Assembly (NCBI RefSeq): GCF_001514125.1
Contig: NZ_KQ948557.1
Coordinates: 198,871 to 262,870 of the forward strand
Length of the DNA stretch: 64,000 nt
Direction: 5' to 3'
Origin: Streptomyces longwoodensis
Lineage (GTDB): Bacteria > Actinomycetota > Actinomycetes > Streptomycetales > Streptomycetaceae
The notes beneath the pieces were generated by a model. That model was given only the letters and a program-made list of their open reading frames with translations. It did no database searches and had not been told where the DNA came from. Every line of letters starts with the position of its first letter. Positions within the stretch are counted from its first letter, which is position 1. A program made the translations under genes and the position numbers. Positions 16,125-25,934 of the stretch are shown piece after piece.

Positions 16125-17474
16125 ATGAGAGACCGGGACGTGGGAAGCACATCACGTCGCCAAGTGCTGGCCACAGCCCTCTCAGGAGGCGCGCTCCTGG
16201 CAGTCGGAGCCACCGGATGCGCCACGGGCGGCGGGGCGCATCCGAAGGCGAAGCCCCTCACGACGGCGTCCGGCGCCGCACCCAAGGGGAAGATCACAAT
16301 CTGGTCCTGGGACGTGGCGGCGAAGGCGATGACCCGCCTCGGGAAGTCCTTCGAGCAGTCCCACCCCGGCACCACAGTCAAGGTGGTGGACATCGGCTAC
16401 GACAACGCCTACGACAAGATCACCGTCGGACTCGGCGCCGGCAGCGGGCTGCCGGACGTGATCACCGTCGAAGGCTACAAACTGCCCTCGTACATCGCGG
16501 CCTACCCCGACGGCCTGGTCGACATCACCGACAGAGCGGCCCGGTATCGCACCTCGTTCAGCCAGGCCGCATGGGCAACGGTCACCGACACCAGGGGTCA
16601 CGCCTTCGCCCTGCCATGGGACAGCGGCCCCTGCGGCCTGTTCCACCGCACCGACTATTTCCGCCGGGCGGGTGTCGACCCGGGGGAGCTGACCACCTGG
16701 GACCGGTTCATCCAGGCCGGCGTCACCATCAAGGCCCGGACCGGCCACAGGCTGCTGGTCATGGACAGCCGCGAAGACACCACGCTGTCCATGCTGCTCC
16801 AGCAACAGGGCCAGGGGTGGTTCAAGGACGGCAGGGTCGCGGTGGACACCCCGGCCGCCGTGCGTGCCCTGACCCTGATGAAGCAGCTCGTCGACCGCGG
16901 ACTGGTCGACTTCGAGAACGGCTGGGACGGCCTGGTGTCGGCCACCCACGACGGCAAGACGGCGACCACGCCCACCGCGGCGTGGTGGGACGGCACCCTC
17001 ACCAGCGAGATGCCGGACCTCAAGGGACGCTTCGGTGTCGTGCCGCTGCCCGCCTTCACTGACGGCGGCGTGCAGACCTCCAACTCCGGTGGTTCCACCC
17101 TGGCAGTCACCAGCCAGAGCAAGAACCCCGAACTGGCCTGGACCTTCATGGAGTTCCTGCTGGCCGACCCTGCGAACCAGGCGTCGATGCTGCACCAAGA
17201 GGGCCTCTTCCCCGCGTACCTGCCGGCCCTTAAAGATCCGTCGCTCAACGACCCCGACCCCTACTACGCCGGCAGCCAGAAGACGATGGCGCTGTTCGCC
17301 GGCCTGGTGCGCGACATCCCGCCCGTCCGGTACACAGGTGACGACGCCAAGGCGGGCGACATCATGAACACCGCGGTCAACAAGGTCCTGCACAACGGCG
17401 CGGACCCGGCCGGTGTCCTGCACTCGGCGGCACGCCAGATAGCGGCAGCCACAGGCCGCAAGCTGGCGGGCTAG
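16125..17474 (+). CDS. Sugar ABC transporter substrate-binding lipoprotein
   Basis: This protein has 449 aa. The N-terminus has a twin-arginine (TSRRQVLATALSGG) and a lipobox (VGATGC), so it is probably a Tat-exported lipoprotein. The mature part (ITIWSWDVAAKAM, FEQSHPGTTVKVVDIG, GLPDVITVEGYKLPSYIA, FALPWDSGPCGLFHRTD) is a cluster-D extracellular solute-binding family 1 (MalE/UgpB-like) protein. The ATG at 16125 follows GCAGGAGG. It is the first gene of a tight operon with two permeases and two glycoside hydrolases. No ATPase gene is present; such Streptomyces systems commonly share a distant MsiK. Confidence 0.93.
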   Translation: MRDRDVGSTSRRQVLATALSGGALLAVGATGCATGGGAHPKAKPLTTASGAAPKGKITIWSWDVAAKAMTRLGKSFEQSHPGTTVKVVDIGYDNAYDKITVGLGAGSGLPDVITVEGYKLPSYIAAYPDGLVDITDRAARYRTSFSQAAWATVTDTRGHAFALPWDSGPCGLFHRTDYFRRAGVDPGELTTWDRFIQAGVTIKARTGHRLLVMDSREDTTLSMLLQQQGQGWFKDGRVAVDTPAAVRALTLMKQLVDRGLVDFENGWDGLVSATHDGKTATTPTAAWWDGTLTSEMPDLKGRFGVVPLPAFTDGGVQTSNSGGSTLAVTSQSKNPELAWTFMEFLLADPANQASMLHQEGLFPAYLPALKDPSLNDPDPYYAGSQKTMALFAGLVRDIPPVRYTGDDAKAGDIMNTAVNKVLHNGADPAGVLHSAARQIAAATGRKLAG

Positions 17475-17484
17475 GAACCCCGAC

Positions 17485-18417
17485 ATGACAATCACGCCCA
17501 CCCGGCGGCGGGCCGCGCCCACGTCACGACCGGCTCGCGGATCCGCCCCACGCCGACGGCGCACAGGGCTCGTCGCCTGGCTCTTCGCCGGCCCCGCCGC
17601 ACTCCTGTTCGCGATCTTCTTCGCCTACCCGCTCGGTGCAAGCCTCTACCAGAGCTTCACCGAACGGCGCGGGGGCGTCGACGTGTGGGTCGGCCTCGCC
17701 CAGTACCGCCGCCTGGCGCACGATCCCTCATTCGCTCACTCGATGCTGAACGCGGGCCTCATCCTGACCGTCCAGGTACCGGTGATGATCGTCCTCGCCC
17801 TCGTCCTGGCCGTTCTCCTCAACCAGTCCTGGCTCCGCGTGCGGGGCACATGGCGGGCCGTGTACTTCCTGCCCGCAGTGACCACCCTCGTCGCCTACTC
17901 TGTCGTCTTCCAGGTACTGCTCAAGACCGACGGAGGCCTGGCCAACCAGGCTCTGCACGCACTCGGCCTCGGCCAGGCGGACTGGTTGAACTCTCCGGGC
18001 TGGGCACGCGTGTCCGTCATCGGCTCGATCACATGGCGCTGGACCGGATACAACGCGGTCATCCTGCTCGCCGGGCTCCAGGCCATCGGCAGAGAGCAGT
18101 ACGAGGCAGCAGCGCTGGACGGCGCCGGCGTGCTCCGGGTGTACACCAGCGTGGTTCTCCCGCAGCTGCGGCCGGTCGTGCTCTTCTGCGTCATCACGTC
18201 CTCCATCGGCACACTGCAGCTCTTCGACGAGAACTACGTTCTCACCAGAGGCGGCCCCGGCGACGCCACCCTGACCCCCGTCGTCTACCTCTACAAGATC
18301 GGGTTCCAGCAGCTGGACTTCGGGTACGCCGCCGCCATTGCCTGGGTCGTCGTGGCCGTGATCGCAGCCGTCTCCCTGGTCCAGTTCGCCCTCTATGGCC
18401 GGGAGCGTGACAGGTGA
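17485..18417 (+). CDS. Sugar ABC transporter permease (MalF/UgpA-like)
   Basis: This protein has 310 aa with about six membrane helices (for example LVAWLFAGPAALLFAIFF, ILTVQVPVMIVLALVLAVLL). The EAA loop QYEAAALDGAGVLRVYTSVVLP contacts the shared ATPase. It starts 10 bases after the lipoprotein stop and overlaps the second permease by four bases. It moves the sugar bound by the upstream lipoprotein across the membrane. Confidence 0.93.
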   Translation: MTITPTRRRAAPTSRPARGSAPRRRRTGLVAWLFAGPAALLFAIFFAYPLGASLYQSFTERRGGVDVWVGLAQYRRLAHDPSFAHSMLNAGLILTVQVPVMIVLALVLAVLLNQSWLRVRGTWRAVYFLPAVTTLVAYSVVFQVLLKTDGGLANQALHALGLGQADWLNSPGWARVSVIGSITWRWTGYNAVILLAGLQAIGREQYEAAALDGAGVLRVYTSVVLPQLRPVVLFCVITSSIGTLQLFDENYVLTRGGPGDATLTPVVYLYKIGFQQLDFGYAAAIAWVVVAVIAAVSLVQFALYGRERDR

Positions 18418-19253
18418 ACCACAAGACCAGTCCGGTGACCGCGCTCCGCCGCACCGCCGTGTATGTCGTACTCGTCGCCGGAGCACTCGTCAGCCTGATC
18501 CCCTTCTACTGGATGGCTGTGGCCGGCACCCATACCAGCGACGAACTCTTCCACTCACCGCCGCCGTTCCTGCCCGGCGGAGCCCTACTGCACAACCTGA
18601 TGGGTCTGCAGCGGTCCATCGGCTTCGGGCGGGTGCTGCTCAACAGTCTGGGCATCGCCCTCGTCTACACCGTCCTCAGCTCGCTGCTGTCGGCGATGTG
18701 CGGCTACGGCCTGGCCAAATACCGCTTCCGGGGTCGCGGACTCCTGCTCGGCGTCGTCCTGGCCACCATGATGATCCCCTTGCAGGTCCTGCTCGTCCCG
18801 CTGTTCCAGATGATGTCCAGCCTCGGATGGATCGACACCTACCAGGCAGTCGTCCTGCCGTTCCTCGCCAACTCCTTCGGCATCCTGCTCATGCGGCAGA
18901 GCTTCCTCGACTTCCCCGACGAGATCCTGGAGTCGGCGCGCATCGACGGCGCCGGCGAACTGCGCACCTTCTACCTGGTCGTCATCCCCACCGCACGCCC
19001 TCAGCTGGCGGCACTCATGGTCTACACGTTCATGGCGCAGTGGAACAGCTTCATCTGGCCGCTGCTGATGCTCAACACACAGGACAAGTACACCGTGCCG
19101 GTGGCGCTGAACACCCTCACCGGCCTCACCCACGTCGACTACGCAGGCCTGATGCTCGGCTCGCTGCTCGCCACACTGCCGCTGCTGGCCCTCTTCCTGG
19201 TGTTCCAGCGCCAGTTCGTCGCCGGCCTGCTCGGCGGAGCTCTGAAGGGATGA
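18414..19253 (+). CDS. Sugar ABC transporter permease (MalG/UgpE-like)
   Basis: This protein has 279 aa with six predicted helices. The EAA loop is LESARIDGAGELRTFYLVVIP, and MIPLQVLLVPLFQMM, typical of the MalG side, is present. The GTG start at 18414 overlaps the previous stop, and its own stop overlaps the GH42 ATG (19250). It forms the permease heterodimer with the preceding protein. Confidence 0.93.
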   Translation: MNHKTSPVTALRRTAVYVVLVAGALVSLIPFYWMAVAGTHTSDELFHSPPPFLPGGALLHNLMGLQRSIGFGRVLLNSLGIALVYTVLSSLLSAMCGYGLAKYRFRGRGLLLGVVLATMMIPLQVLLVPLFQMMSSLGWIDTYQAVVLPFLANSFGILLMRQSFLDFPDEILESARIDGAGELRTFYLVVIPTARPQLAALMVYTFMAQWNSFIWPLLMLNTQDKYTVPVALNTLTGLTHVDYAGLMLGSLLATLPLLALFLVFQRQFVAGLLGGALKG

Positions 19254-21307
19254 CCGCCGTGCCGCACACCCATCCATCCGCCTCCCGGCTGCCCGGACCA
19301 CCGGGCCTGCTGTACGGCGGGGACTACAACCCCGAACAGTGGCCCGAGGAGGTCTGGGCCGAGGACGCCCGGCTGATGGGCGAGGCCGGCGTGACCATGG
19401 TCACCGTCGGCGTGTTCGCCTGGGCCCGCCTGCAACCGGCCCCGGACCGATGGGACTTCGCGTGGCTGGACCGTGTGATGGACCTGCTCCACCAACAGGG
19501 CGTCGCCGTAGACCTCGCGACCGCGACCGCGGCGCCGCCAGCATGGCTGGTCAGGGCCCATCCCGAGATGCTGCCCGTCACCGCCGACAGCGTGCGGCTG
19601 GAGTTCGGCTCGAGGCAGCACTACTGCCCGTCCTCGGCCATCTACCGTGCGGCCGCGACCGATCTGGTCCGAGCGCTGGCCGAGCGGTACCGCGACCATC
19701 CGGCGCTCACCCTGTGGCACGTCAACAACGAGTACGGCGACCACGTCACCGAGTGTTTCTGCCCCGAGTCGGCCGCAGGCTTCCGCAGATGGCTCAAGAG
19801 ACGCTACCGCACGGTGGAAACGCTCAACACGGCATGGGGGACCACCGTCTGGTCGCAGGCATACAGCTCGTTCTCCCAGATCGAGCCGCCGCGCACCGCC
19901 CCCGGACCGGTCAACCCCACACACCGGCTGGACTGGCGGCGATACTCCTCCGACGTCCTCCTGGAGTGCTACCGGGCGGAGAAGGAGGTCCTCAACGAGC
20001 TGAGCCCCCACGTGCCCGTCACCACGAACTTCATGTCCATGCTCAAGGAGTTGGACTACTGGGCCTGGGCCGCCCACGAGGACATCGTGTCCGACGACTC
20101 CTACCCGGACCCGGCGGACCCGAAGGCCCACATCGGCGCCGCCATGAACTACGACCTGATGCGCTCACTGGGCGGTGGGCGTCCGTGGCTGCTCATGGAA
20201 CAAGCGCCCTCGGCAGTCAGCTGGCGCGAGGTGAACCTGCCCAAGCCGGAGCGGCTGCGGCGGCTGTGGTCCCTGCAGGCGCTCGCCCGGGGAGCCGACG
20301 GCATCCTGCACTTCCAGTGGCGGGCCTCGGCGGCGGGACCGGAGAAGTTCCACAGCGCGATGCTGCCGCACCGCGGGACCAGGGCCCGGGGATGGGCACA
20401 CACCGTGCGGATGGGAGCCGAACTGCGCCGGCTGGCCGAGGTGGGCGGGACCAGACTCGCCGGCCCGGCCGCGATGGTCCTGGACTGGGAGAGCTGGTGG
20501 TCCCTGGAGGGGGAGGACCACCCCTCCCGCCGCATGCGCTGGCCGGCTCTGCTCCGCCCCTGGTACGAGGCGCTGTTCACACGCGGCGTCACCGTCGACT
20601 TCGTGCCACCCGGCGCCGATCTCGGCGGACGGCGGATCGTGCTCGCACCGAACCTGCACATGGTGGACGACGCGGGTGCGAGGTGGCTGGCGGACTTCGC
20701 CATGGCCGGCGGTCACGTGGTGTGCGGACCCTTCAGCGGAGTCGTGGACCGCGACGACCACATCCACCCCGGCGGGCCGCCCGGCCCCCTGGCCCCACTC
20801 CTCGGTGTCGCGGTCGACGAGGTATGGCCCATACCCGACGGTGGATGGACGCGCGTGGAGATGAACGGTCTCGGCCTGCGGGCAGCCCTGTGGAGCGAAT
20901 GGCTCGACCTCGAAGGCGCCGTCCCCGTCGCGTCGTACACCTCCGGTGAACTCACCGGCCTGCCCGCCGTCACCCGCAGGGACCACGGGGCGGGTGCCGC
21001 GTGGTACATCGGCTGCCATCTCGGCTCCGGAACAGGCGCCGTACTGGATGTCGCCCTGGCCGCGTCCGGCGCCATCCCAGGCGGCCCGCAGCCGCCGCCC
21101 GCACCCGGCGTCGAGGTCACACGCCGGGTGGCCGCCGACGGGACGTCCTACCTCTTCCTCCTCAACCACGGGCAGGACACTGCACACCAGCCCGTCACCG
21201 CCCCCGGTGTCGACCTGCTCACCGGCACCGCTGTCGAGAGCTCCCTCACCCTCGCGCCGTCGGACGCCGCCGTCATCCGCACATCCCCGCAAAGGAACCG
21301 CACATGA
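19250..21307 (+). CDS. GH42 beta-galactosidase
   Basis: This protein has 685 aa. LLYGGDYNPEQWPEEVWAED at the N-terminus is the GH42 opening; E161 in WHVNNEYG is the acid/base and E317 in LLMEQAP the nucleophile. The (beta/alpha)8 domain is followed by the trimerisation and C-terminal beta domains, matching the family length. There is no signal peptide, so it is a cytoplasmic enzyme cutting terminal beta-galactosyl (or alpha-arabinopyranosyl) residues from imported oligosaccharide. The ATG at 19250 overlaps the permease stop, and its own stop overlaps the next start (ATGA at 21304). The tight coupling ties the importer substrate to a galactoside. Confidence 0.95.
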   Translation: MTAVPHTHPSASRLPGPPGLLYGGDYNPEQWPEEVWAEDARLMGEAGVTMVTVGVFAWARLQPAPDRWDFAWLDRVMDLLHQQGVAVDLATATAAPPAWLVRAHPEMLPVTADSVRLEFGSRQHYCPSSAIYRAAATDLVRALAERYRDHPALTLWHVNNEYGDHVTECFCPESAAGFRRWLKRRYRTVETLNTAWGTTVWSQAYSSFSQIEPPRTAPGPVNPTHRLDWRRYSSDVLLECYRAEKEVLNELSPHVPVTTNFMSMLKELDYWAWAAHEDIVSDDSYPDPADPKAHIGAAMNYDLMRSLGGGRPWLLMEQAPSAVSWREVNLPKPERLRRLWSLQALARGADGILHFQWRASAAGPEKFHSAMLPHRGTRARGWAHTVRMGAELRRLAEVGGTRLAGPAAMVLDWESWWSLEGEDHPSRRMRWPALLRPWYEALFTRGVTVDFVPPGADLGGRRIVLAPNLHMVDDAGARWLADFAMAGGHVVCGPFSGVVDRDDHIHPGGPPGPLAPLLGVAVDEVWPIPDGGWTRVEMNGLGLRAALWSEWLDLEGAVPVASYTSGELTGLPAVTRRDHGAGAAWYIGCHLGSGTGAVLDVALAASGAIPGGPQPPPAPGVEVTRRVAADGTSYLFLLNHGQDTAHQPVTAPGVDLLTGTAVESSLTLAPSDAAVIRTSPQRNRT

Positions 21308-23499
21308 GCCGACTGAGCAGGCGCACTTTCCTCGCCGCGACAGCAGCCGTCGGAACCACGGCCGCGGCCTTCCCACCAGCTGCCTCGGCCGGGGACACCG
21401 CCCAACCTACTGGCCGGCCGGGCGGCCCACATGACTACACCAACATCCTTGACCTCCGCGGCGTTCCCGCCGCGGCCCACCCGGGAGACGCCAACGACAA
21501 CAACCCCATCAACATCTTCGCCGACCTCGGCGCCTGGCACGCCTACGCGTTGCCCACCGAGTCCGACCCGGCCTCGCACGGCGCATTCACCGGCCCGCTG
21601 CACATCGCGCAGGAGTACCCGTGGTGGCTGAGCGCCGGATTCAGCCGCCTCCGGCTGAGCGAGTCCGGCCACGACCTGGACCTCTCCGCCGGAGGCAAGC
21701 CGGTATTCACCTCATTGCCGGGGGCGCTGCGCCAGGAGTACGACCTCGGGTCGGGTCTCACCGTACGCCTCGACCTGGTCTTTGCCGGCAGCCGCACCGC
21801 GCTCGTCCAGGCGCTGCTGACCAACCACGGCGCGGCACGGCGCACCCTGCACGCCTCGTGGACCGGTTCCCTGCTACGCCCTGCGGACGCTCCGCAGAGC
21901 TCCGCGGCACACCTCGGAGCAGCACCCGACGGCGTGAGGGTGGACTTCGCCCGGGTGCGCCAGACGTGGGACTTCCTGACCGACGGGACCGAGCGGTTCG
22001 CCGTCACGCACCGGCGGCCGGTGCGCACCGAGGTGGACGGCGACACCTACCGGACCGAAACCATCGAACCCGTCGTCCTTAACGCCGGACACACCGCTGC
22101 CCTGCACTGGACGGAGACATACACCTTCACCGAGGTCGAGCGAGCGCGAGAAGCCAAGACTGTCGTCCGCGCGTTGGACGAACCAGGGCGGGTCTTCGCC
22201 GCGAACGCCGCGCGGTGGAAGGGCTACATCACGCGCGCCGTCGCCGGCGTCCCCGACGAGCGGCGGCGCACCGCGGTCAAGTGCGTGCAGACGCTCGTCA
22301 CCAACTGGCGCAGTCCCGCGGGCCGTATCCTCCACGACGCGGTCACCCCCTCGCTGTCGTACAAGTGGTTCAGCGGTGTGTGGGCCTGGGACACGTGGAA
22401 GCAGGCGGTGGGTACCGCGAGGTTCGCACCGGACCTGGCGGCGGCGCAGATCCGCTCGGTGTTCGACCACCAGATCCCGCACGACTCACCGGTCCGCCCG
22501 CAAGACGCCGGGATGGTGCCCGACTGCATCTTCTACAACGACCCCGGCACCGGAGGCGGTAACTGGAACGAGCGCAACTCCAAGCCGCCGCTCGCCGCCT
22601 GGTCCGTGTGGGAGGTCTACCGTGCCGGCCGCGACAAGGCGTTCCTGCGCGACATGTACCCAAGACTGCTGGCCTACCACGACTGGTGGTATCGCAACCG
22701 CGACCACGACCACGACGGACTCGCCGAATATGGCGCCACCGTGGATCCCGGCAACGACAACGCCGCGAACACCCGGCAGGCGGCAGCGTGGGAAAGCGGC
22801 ATGGACGACGCCCCGCGGTTCAACGCCAACCTCGGCACCACGGTGGTCACGAACACCTCGCGAACCGACGGCTCCACGCTCGGCTACTCGCTCACCCAGC
22901 AGTCGGTGGACCTCAACTCCTACCTGGCCGCCGACAAGCAGTACCTGGCCCACATCGCCTCCGCGCTCCGCCACCGAGACACTGCCCGCACACTTCGCTC
23001 CCAGACCGCGGTCGTGCGCCGCGCCGTGTGCTCCACGATGTACGACGCGGACAGCAGCTGGTTCCACGACACGGACCTGGCCCAGGGCACACGTCTCACA
23101 TCGCGAGGACGCGGTATCGAAGGCGTCATTCCCCTCTGGACGGGCACCGCCACCGCGCGCCAGGCCGCCGCCGTACGCCGCCTGCTGCTGGACCCGGACG
23201 AGTTCGCCGCCTTCCTGCCGTGTCCCACCGTCGCACGCAGCTCACCGCACTTCGATCCCGAGGGCTACTGGCGCGGCCTCGTCTGGCTTGACCACGTCTA
23301 CTTCACGGTCGAGGGCCTGCGGCGCTACGGCTATGAGGACGACGCTCGCGCCATCGTCAGGCGTCTGCTGGCCAATGCCGCGGGGCTCGCCGGCGACGCG
23401 CCGATCGCGGAAAACTACCAGCCATTGACCGGGCAGGCCCGCAACTCCACCAACTTCAGCTGGTCGGCGGCGCTTCTGCTGCCCATGCTGACGGTGTGA
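21304..23499 (+). CDS. Tat-exported GH63/YgjK-like glycosidase
   Basis: This protein has 731 aa. The twin-arginine signal (MSRLSRRTFLAATAAVG, then AAFPPAASA) is followed by an N-terminal beta-sandwich (residues 45-300) and an (alpha/alpha)6 barrel (about 320-731). The latter has YKWFSGVWAWDTWKQAV, PQDAGMVPDCIFYND, ERNSKPPLAAWSVWEVY and YWRGLVWLDHVYFTVEGL, the MGH1/YgjK-like GH63 pattern with candidate acid Asp and Glu residues. It probably hydrolyses alpha-glycosidic bonds outside the membrane to feed the ABC importer; the linkage is not deducible. It is the last gene of the operon, and a strong hairpin follows. Confidence 0.85.
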   Translation: MSRLSRRTFLAATAAVGTTAAAFPPAASAGDTAQPTGRPGGPHDYTNILDLRGVPAAAHPGDANDNNPINIFADLGAWHAYALPTESDPASHGAFTGPLHIAQEYPWWLSAGFSRLRLSESGHDLDLSAGGKPVFTSLPGALRQEYDLGSGLTVRLDLVFAGSRTALVQALLTNHGAARRTLHASWTGSLLRPADAPQSSAAHLGAAPDGVRVDFARVRQTWDFLTDGTERFAVTHRRPVRTEVDGDTYRTETIEPVVLNAGHTAALHWTETYTFTEVERAREAKTVVRALDEPGRVFAANAARWKGYITRAVAGVPDERRRTAVKCVQTLVTNWRSPAGRILHDAVTPSLSYKWFSGVWAWDTWKQAVGTARFAPDLAAAQIRSVFDHQIPHDSPVRPQDAGMVPDCIFYNDPGTGGGNWNERNSKPPLAAWSVWEVYRAGRDKAFLRDMYPRLLAYHDWWYRNRDHDHDGLAEYGATVDPGNDNAANTRQAAAWESGMDDAPRFNANLGTTVVTNTSRTDGSTLGYSLTQQSVDLNSYLAADKQYLAHIASALRHRDTARTLRSQTAVVRRAVCSTMYDADSSWFHDTDLAQGTRLTSRGRGIEGVIPLWTGTATARQAAAVRRLLLDPDEFAAFLPCPTVARSSPHFDPEGYWRGLVWLDHVYFTVEGLRRYGYEDDARAIVRRLLANAAGLAGDAPIAENYQPLTGQARNSTNFSWSAALLLPMLTV

Positions 23500-23503
23500 G
23501 AAA

Positions 23504-23550
23504 GTCCTGCCGGGGCCCGGAGCCGGAAGGCGGCCGGGGCCCGGCAGGAC
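23504..23550. terminator. Bidirectional terminator hairpin between the glycosidase operon and M6 protease
   Basis: The left arm starting GTCCTGCCGGGG (23504) pairs with the arm ending CCGGCAGGAC (23550): 14 base pairs with one bulged G and an 18-base GC-rich loop. It lies in the 62 bases between convergent stops. Confidence 0.8.
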
Positions 23551-23561
23551 GCCTTGACGGA

Positions 23562-25934
23562 TCAGGAACTCGGCGACACCTGGACCGTCGTGGTCAGGTC
23601 GTCGTCGTCCGACTCGTGCACGACACTGATGCGCGTCCCGGTGTCGGGGACCGACACGCCCAGCTGAGGCGCCGCCGCGTCGGTGTAGACGCCGGTGTGG
23701 TCGTCGAAGGACGGCACACCCGGCTCGCTGCGGATCCATGTCCGCACTCCGGCTTTGTGCAGCGCGAACGGCGTTGTGCGGTGCAGCGAGAAGGGCGCGT
23801 CGAAGCTCTGCGCCCGCGCGTTGACCGCGGTCCCGTCGGCGAAACGGACCTGCGCGGGATGGGCGTCGACCGGAAGGATCAGGCCGTGGCCCGGGTGGTC
23901 GGCGGTGTTGTTGTCACTGAAGGCGGTATCCCACAGCCAGACCAGCACTCCCTGCTGGTACGGGTACGTGTCGATCACGTCTGCCTTGCCCGCGACCCCG
24001 CGGTGGCCGAAGTTGTACGGGCCGGTGCGCAGGAAGGCGCCGTAGCCGGCGTAGCGGCGGTTCTCCACGAGGTAAGCCCGCGCGTGGTGTTCGACGGCGA
24101 CCCGGCCCTGCACGATTCGGAAGCCCGTCGCGGTCCAGCCCTGTCCGCCGTTCTCCGCGCCGTCGTTGAGAATCGTGTCGGCGCCCGCGGTGACGCGGAC
24201 CGCGTCCACCAGGACGCCCTTGCCGTGGGTGTTGCCGTCCGAGGTGACGTGAAAACGCAGCCGGACCTGCTGCCCGGCATAGGCGTTCAGCGGGATGTGC
24301 AGCCGCGCCCAGGTACCGGAACTCCCGCTCAGGCCCGGGGTGTTAGCGGTGGTGCTCCCGATCGGGGTGCCGTTGACCGTGCCGCCGAGCGTGGTCCAGG
24401 TTTTCCCCGCGTCGACGGACGCCTCCACGGAGAAGAAGTCGTAGCCGGGCTCGGTGTCGTACCACGCGGCCGTGTCGAGCGCAGCGGGTCCGGTGCGGTC
24501 TACGAGGTCCACGGTCCGTTCCAGTGTGCTGTCCAGGTTGTCGCCCGTACCGCTCCACCACTGTGCCGTGCCCTGGTACGGGTCGGCGAGATCGGTCTCG
24601 CTCCGCCCGTCCGGGAGATGGACCAGGGTCGCCTGCGCGTGCCGGGTGTTGTACGCGCTCACGCCGAGCACATGCCGGGAGCGCGTCGCGGCCTGCGCCT
24701 CGTCGTAACCGAGCCACCCCAGCTGAAGTTTGCTGTACGGGTCCAGGTCGCCCGGATACGCGCCGGTAGTGTTGCGGCCGCGGCCCAGGTAGGACCCGGA
24801 GGACATCAGCGACCAGAAGTTGACGCTGTTGTCCCCGCCGGTCAGCGGGTACATGTCCGGCAGGCCGAGGTTATGGCCGTACTCGTGGGAGAACAGGCCG
24901 ACCCCGCTGTTCTCACCGGCCTGCACGTAGTCGTAGACGTACACCCCGGTGTCGCCGACCTGGGCACCGCCGAGCTTCGCGCCGGCCGGGCCGGTCGTTC
25001 CCGCGGGGTCGGGGAACTCCCAGGCGCGGTGCGCCCACAGGGCGTCGTCGCCCTGCGCGCCGCCGCCCCAGGTCTGGTCCACGCCGGCGTGCACCACGAT
25101 CACGTTGTCGAGGTAGCCGTCCGGCTGGCTGAAGTTCCCGTCGTGGTTGGCGTCGTAACGGTCGGTCGTGTCGTACTGGGTGAGCTGCGCCTTGATGTCC
25201 GCGTCACTGCGGCCGTTGGCGCGCTGCTGCTCGTACCACGCGTTGACCGCGTCGCCGATGAACTCCTGCGCCTGCGTCCACGCGCCGTTGCCTTGGGGCC
25301 CCTTGTCGCTGCCGTAGCGGGCCTCGTTGTAGGGCACGGTCACCCAGTCGCTGACAGTGCCCTCGATGTCATAGCGGCCCGCGGACTGCGTGCGGTAGTA
25401 GTTCCGGACGGAGTTGGTGCCGGGCGTGTCGTCGAAGAACATCCTCCGGTAGTAGGACTGGCTGAAGTCCGGTTCCCAGTAGGTGTGGGTGTCGTCGCGG
25501 CCGGGTTTGGGGATCTGGCCGTGTCGCGGGCCGGGTGTGCCGCCGTAGCGGACGTGGCCGTTGTAGAGCGTGGTGTCGTCGACCTTGTCGCCGAACTGCG
25601 CCAGGATCACGAACACCTTGTCCGTGCGCTGCCGCGCGAGCTGGACATAGTCGTCGCCGATCTTTGCCCGTGCGGGGGCCCTGCCGTCGGAGGCCCGGGC
25701 GAGGGTTCCGGCGTTCAGCCGCTGCATGGCCTGTGCTCGCAGGGCCTGCTGGCGGTGCGCCGGCGCGGCAACCGGGGGCTGGGGCGCCTCGGCGCCCGTG
25801 CTGCGGTGAGCGGTAGCCGCCGGCTTGGACGGGGGTGTTTTCTCCTGTGCGGCAGCGGGGGAACCGAGCATGGCCGCGGCTATCGCACTGGTGGTGAGCG
25901 CGGCCAGGAGTCCGGTTGCGGAGGGTCTGCGCAT
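23562..25934 (-). CDS. Secreted immune inhibitor A-type M6 metalloprotease
   Basis: This protein has 790 aa. A signal peptide (MRRPSATGLLAALTTSAIAAAMLGSPAAA) is followed by a pro-region and the M6 catalytic core. The zinc motif HEYGHNLGLPD has H350 and H354; GGDNSVNFWSLMSSGSYLG is the Met-turn equivalent. The C-terminal half carries beta-sandwich domains with MAM/carbohydrate-binding character (AGADTILNDGAENG, GWTATGFRIVQG). ATG 25934, 8 bases after AAGG, is preferred to an upstream GTG that would abut that site. It degrades extracellular protein. It converges on the glycosidase operon and is monocistronic. Confidence 0.93.
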   Translation of the reverse strand: MRRPSATGLLAALTTSAIAAAMLGSPAAAQEKTPPSKPAATAHRSTGAEAPQPPVAAPAHRQQALRAQAMQRLNAGTLARASDGRAPARAKIGDDYVQLARQRTDKVFVILAQFGDKVDDTTLYNGHVRYGGTPGPRHGQIPKPGRDDTHTYWEPDFSQSYYRRMFFDDTPGTNSVRNYYRTQSAGRYDIEGTVSDWVTVPYNEARYGSDKGPQGNGAWTQAQEFIGDAVNAWYEQQRANGRSDADIKAQLTQYDTTDRYDANHDGNFSQPDGYLDNVIVVHAGVDQTWGGGAQGDDALWAHRAWEFPDPAGTTGPAGAKLGGAQVGDTGVYVYDYVQAGENSGVGLFSHEYGHNLGLPDMYPLTGGDNSVNFWSLMSSGSYLGRGRNTTGAYPGDLDPYSKLQLGWLGYDEAQAATRSRHVLGVSAYNTRHAQATLVHLPDGRSETDLADPYQGTAQWWSGTGDNLDSTLERTVDLVDRTGPAALDTAAWYDTEPGYDFFSVEASVDAGKTWTTLGGTVNGTPIGSTTANTPGLSGSSGTWARLHIPLNAYAGQQVRLRFHVTSDGNTHGKGVLVDAVRVTAGADTILNDGAENGGQGWTATGFRIVQGRVAVEHHARAYLVENRRYAGYGAFLRTGPYNFGHRGVAGKADVIDTYPYQQGVLVWLWDTAFSDNNTADHPGHGLILPVDAHPAQVRFADGTAVNARAQSFDAPFSLHRTTPFALHKAGVRTWIRSEPGVPSFDDHTGVYTDAAAPQLGVSVPDTGTRISVVHESDDDDLTTTVQVSPSS

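Noticed and set aside
16182..17564. 460-codon frame antisense to the sugar-binding lipoprotein
   Set aside because: Shadow frame; the plus strand carries clear lipobox and solute-binding motifs.
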